DNA of 53,109 nucleotides. Source: Deltaproteobacteria bacterium (GTDB lineage Bacteria; Desulfobacterota_D; UBA1144; Nemesobacterales; JAJCZQ01). Shown one piece after another: positions 51,094-53,109 of the stretch (positions are counted from its first letter, which is position 1; each line of letters opens with the position of its first letter). The stretch lies in NCBI GenBank assembly GCA_029262335.1, contig JAJCZQ010000029.1, positions 1-53,109 on the forward strand, in the 5' to 3' direction. Under the pieces are notes generated by a model. That model made no database searches. It was not told the origin of the DNA and worked only from the letters and a program-made list of their open reading frames with translations. The translations under genes and the position numbers were made by a program.

Positions 51094-52083
51094 ATGTTCA
51101 AAATATATAAAAAAAAAGTAAAACAGTTAAAAAAAAAGGGTATTAGACTTAAAAGTATTTTAATATCAAAAATATTAGCAAATAGTATCGGAAAAAGTAT
51201 TGATTATAACAAATACTTAATAATAGCAGGTTCCGGAAGAAGTGGAACAACATGGTTAGCAGAGTTATTAAATAATATCCCAAATTCAGTTCTTATATTC
51301 GAACCACTCAATATTGATGCCAATCCCAAACTGGATAATAGTGAATTCAATGTAAACAAATATCTGGATCCTGGTGAAGTATCGCAGGTTGATTATAATT
51401 TTTTTGAAAATCTGTTCAGATTGAGTTTTCTTTGCAAATGGGACACAAAGTTTATTTCAATCTTTGATGTATTCAAAGTTGATTATTATATTATTAAATT
51501 TATCAGAGCAAATTTAATAATTAACTGGTTATCGGAAAAATTTCCTATAAAAAAACCAATTTTTATAATAAGGCACCCTTGTGCTGTAGTTTCTTCATTA
51601 CTTAAATTTAAGTGGGGAAATGATAAAATAAATAAAATAAATTTACCATTTCCTTTCTTCAGAGATATAGATCATAATCAACTGACCCAGGAAGAGAAAT
51701 TAGCATTGTCCTGGTGTGAAGATAACTATGTTCCATTATCTACTAATAATTCTTTTATAGTAGTTAGTTTCGAAGGACTTGTTGTATATCCCGAGAAAGA
51801 ATTAAACAGGATATTTGAATTATGGAATATCCCGGTCCCTAAAGATATTATGAAGAAACTAAATATTCCAAGCCAAACATATTTTTCTAAAAATAATAAC
51901 AATAATATGAATGATAAAAAAATTAATAGCACTGAAATATTAACAAAATGGAAAATACAATTGGAGAAGGGACAGATTGAAAAGATATTAAAGATAGTTA
52001 ATAAGTCCGGAATGAATTTTTATACTGATGCTCTCGAACCTGATTACAATAGATTGTATGGGAAAAACCCTTTGAATTTATAA
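51094..52083 (+). CDS. Sulfotransferase family protein
   Basis: 329 residues. The 5'-phosphosulfate loop GSGRSGTTWLAELL is at 46-59, and the 3'-phosphate site is R160/S167 in IFIIRHPCAVVSSLLKF. The N-terminus is basic (KKKVKQLKKKG) with no clear signal peptide. PAPS-dependent sulfotransferases of this kind modify glycans or lipids at the cell surface. The gene is very AT-rich, more so than the housekeeping genes. It ends 19 bp from the convergent glycerophosphotransferase-like gene. The acceptor is unknown. Confidence 0.88.
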   Translation: MFKIYKKKVKQLKKKGIRLKSILISKILANSIGKSIDYNKYLIIAGSGRSGTTWLAELLNNIPNSVLIFEPLNIDANPKLDNSEFNVNKYLDPGEVSQVDYNFFENLFRLSFLCKWDTKFISIFDVFKVDYYIIKFIRANLIINWLSEKFPIKKPIFIIRHPCAVVSSLLKFKWGNDKINKINLPFPFFRDIDHNQLTQEEKLALSWCEDNYVPLSTNNSFIVVSFEGLVVYPEKELNRIFELWNIPVPKDIMKKLNIPSQTYFSKNNNNNMNDKKINSTEILTKWKIQLEKGQIEKILKIVNKSGMNFYTDALEPDYNRLYGKNPLNL

Positions 52084-52102
52084 AGGTTATGTTAATCAAT
52101 AC

Positions 52103-53109
52103 TCAAAGAAATAATTCGTTTATATATTTTTGAATTCTATCAGAAGATAATCCATCTTTATTTGTAAATGCAATTTCTGTAATTTCATTTCTGGCTTGTC
52201 TGTAACTATCATTATTAAGAACTGTATCCTTTATTGTAGCTAGTAATTCCTGCTGATTATAACACTTTGGGCCTGGCGTAAATTCATTAAAATCAAAATC
52301 CAGCTGTCTGTCCCTTTCAGTGTATTTCTTAATATCATAAGGAAAGTATATGATTGGTTTGTTTAGTAATAGATAATCAAAATAAATAGAAGAATAATCA
52401 GTAATCAGTGCATCGGTAATTTGTAATAAAGGATAAACATCATCGGAGTTGTTGTAGAATAAAATATTCCCATAATTATTAAGGTTATATTCAAAATGTG
52501 GGTCAGGATGAAATTTAAAAATAAAATAAATATTGTTTTCTTCTGCAAAAAGGTTTAATTCCTCAAGATTTAATATATTATCGCATATCGCATCGCCTCC
52601 TGTATCTCTGAATGTGGGAGCGTATAAAATAATTGTGCTGCTTCCCTTGTTTAAGTCATTTATAAAATCAAACACTGTTTTATCTGTATTAATGAAGTTG
52701 TTGTTATCTGTAATATCTAAATTTTCTTCAAAAAATTGATCATTTCGCGGATAACCCGAATCTAGTATATTTCTTGTATAAAAAGATTTTATGAATGAAT
52801 TTTTACTAAAATATTCAGATGTGGAAATTAAGAGGTCATATTTGGGGTACTTACCCCCTAAAAAGCTTTTAATACGATAAAATGGATTATTTAACTGTTC
52901 TAACTGAAATGGATCATTTAGTTCAATTTTCTTTAATGGAATACCATGCCAAATCTGTATTTTCTTTGCATTGTAGAGCATGTGGTATTTCATATCCAGT
53001 ATCCACATCCAGTTGTCTACAATTAAAACATTTGCTCTTAATAACTTAAATATTGATTTAGCTGACGGGAATAATAGGGTAGGCAGCCCTCTTTTTAATA
53101 ATGTTTTAT
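52103..53109 (-). CDS. CDP-glycerol glycerophosphotransferase-family protein (5' end outside window)
   Basis: The frame is open to the right edge (codons up to 53107), so it continues outside; an internal ATG at 53008 is not a convincing start because family-like sequence ([17 protein letters not shown]) lies upstream of it. Motifs: [26 protein letters not shown] and [26 protein letters not shown], all typical of TagB/TagF-type enzymes. In Gram-negatives these proteins transfer glycerol- or ribitol-phosphate-like units to capsule or O-antigen. Very AT-rich. With the sulfotransferase it marks the edge of a surface-glycan region. Confidence 0.88.
   Translation of the reverse strand, partial: KTLLKRGLPTLLFPSAKSIFKLLRANVLIVDNWMWILDMKYHMLYNAKKIQIWHGIPLKKIELNDPFQLEQLNNPFYRIKSFLGGKYPKYDLLISTSEYFSKNSFIKSFYTRNILDSGYPRNDQFFEENLDITDNNNFINTDKTVFDFINDLNKGSSTIILYAPTFRDTGGDAICDNILNLEELNLFAEENNIYFIFKFHPDPHFEYNLNNYGNILFYNNSDDVYPLLQITDALITDYSSIYFDYLLLNKPIIYFPYDIKKYTERDRQLDFDFNEFTPGPKCYNQQELLATIKDTVLNNDSYRQARNEITEIAFTNKDGLSSDRIQKYINELFL

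Noticed and set aside
1-53109. CRISPR arrays, insertion sequences or prophage
   Set aside because: No regularly spaced repeats, transposase, integrase or phage structural genes were seen on reading through both strands.

Overview
The window reads as a contiguous piece of a low-GC, diderm (Gram-negative-type) bacterial chromosome. Signs of an outer membrane are lipoproteins with lipoboxes, a TolC-family channel and several signal peptides. Core genes dominate: trpS, rpoN, hprK, leuCD, eno, hemW, dprA, topA, recG, sucAB, aspS, era, hisIE and rpoZ. There is no phage, IS element or CRISPR array. The rpoN-hpf-ptsN-hprK-rapZ-EIIA order recalls deltaproteobacteria-like lineages (Desulfobacterota, Dadabacteria and relatives); that placement is an inference with low confidence. 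Packing is extremely tight. All ten convergent gene pairs overlap or lie within 19 bp of each other, and only one clear intrinsic terminator is visible, at about 45.7 kb. This suggests a streamlined genome.

Layout. 0-5.4 kb: two DNA alkylation-repair genes (an AlkD-like gene cut by the left edge, and tag), a DUF3298-type envelope protein, a FAD-linked hydroxyacid oxidase paired with a haem-oxygenase-like diiron protein, a tRNA-Arg(ACG), and an unknown membrane protein. 5.4-9.2 kb: trpS behind a structured leader, a lipoprotein, a WG-repeat protein and a DMT exporter. 9.2-15.1 kb: a leftward operon for sigma-54, ribosome hibernation and nitrogen-PTS signalling, with no HPr or EI gene. 15.4-18.8 kb: eno-leuC-leuD. 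18.9-23.9 kb: an FG-GAP lipoprotein facing an efflux operon (TolC, adaptor, ABC ATPase) that has no permease gene. 23.9-34.3 kb: hemW, a DUF1285-like gene plus yjbQ, then dprA, ugd, a UDP-glucuronate epimerase-like gene, topA and recG. 34.3-42.3 kb: sucAB, aspS, era and an enoyl-CoA hydratase.

42.3-45.7 kb is the most distinctive locus. A good promoter leads into a complete cyclic-di-GMP-I (GEMM-I) riboswitch. Downstream lie a small secreted protein and an 896-residue secreted zinc-metalloprotease-like protein with a calcium-binding-like linker, two carbohydrate-binding-like modules and two tandem 78-residue repeats, then a strong terminator. It looks like a self-contained c-di-GMP-controlled surface or matrix module.

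45.8-53.1 kb: two tandem FmdB-like zinc-ribbon paralogues carrying an unusual insertion of about 75 residues, hisIE, rpoZ and a hydantoinase-A-like gene. An AT-rich surface-glycan region follows (UDP-galactopyranose-mutase-like oxidoreductase, sulfotransferase, CDP-glycerol glycerophosphotransferase-like), the last gene running off the right edge.
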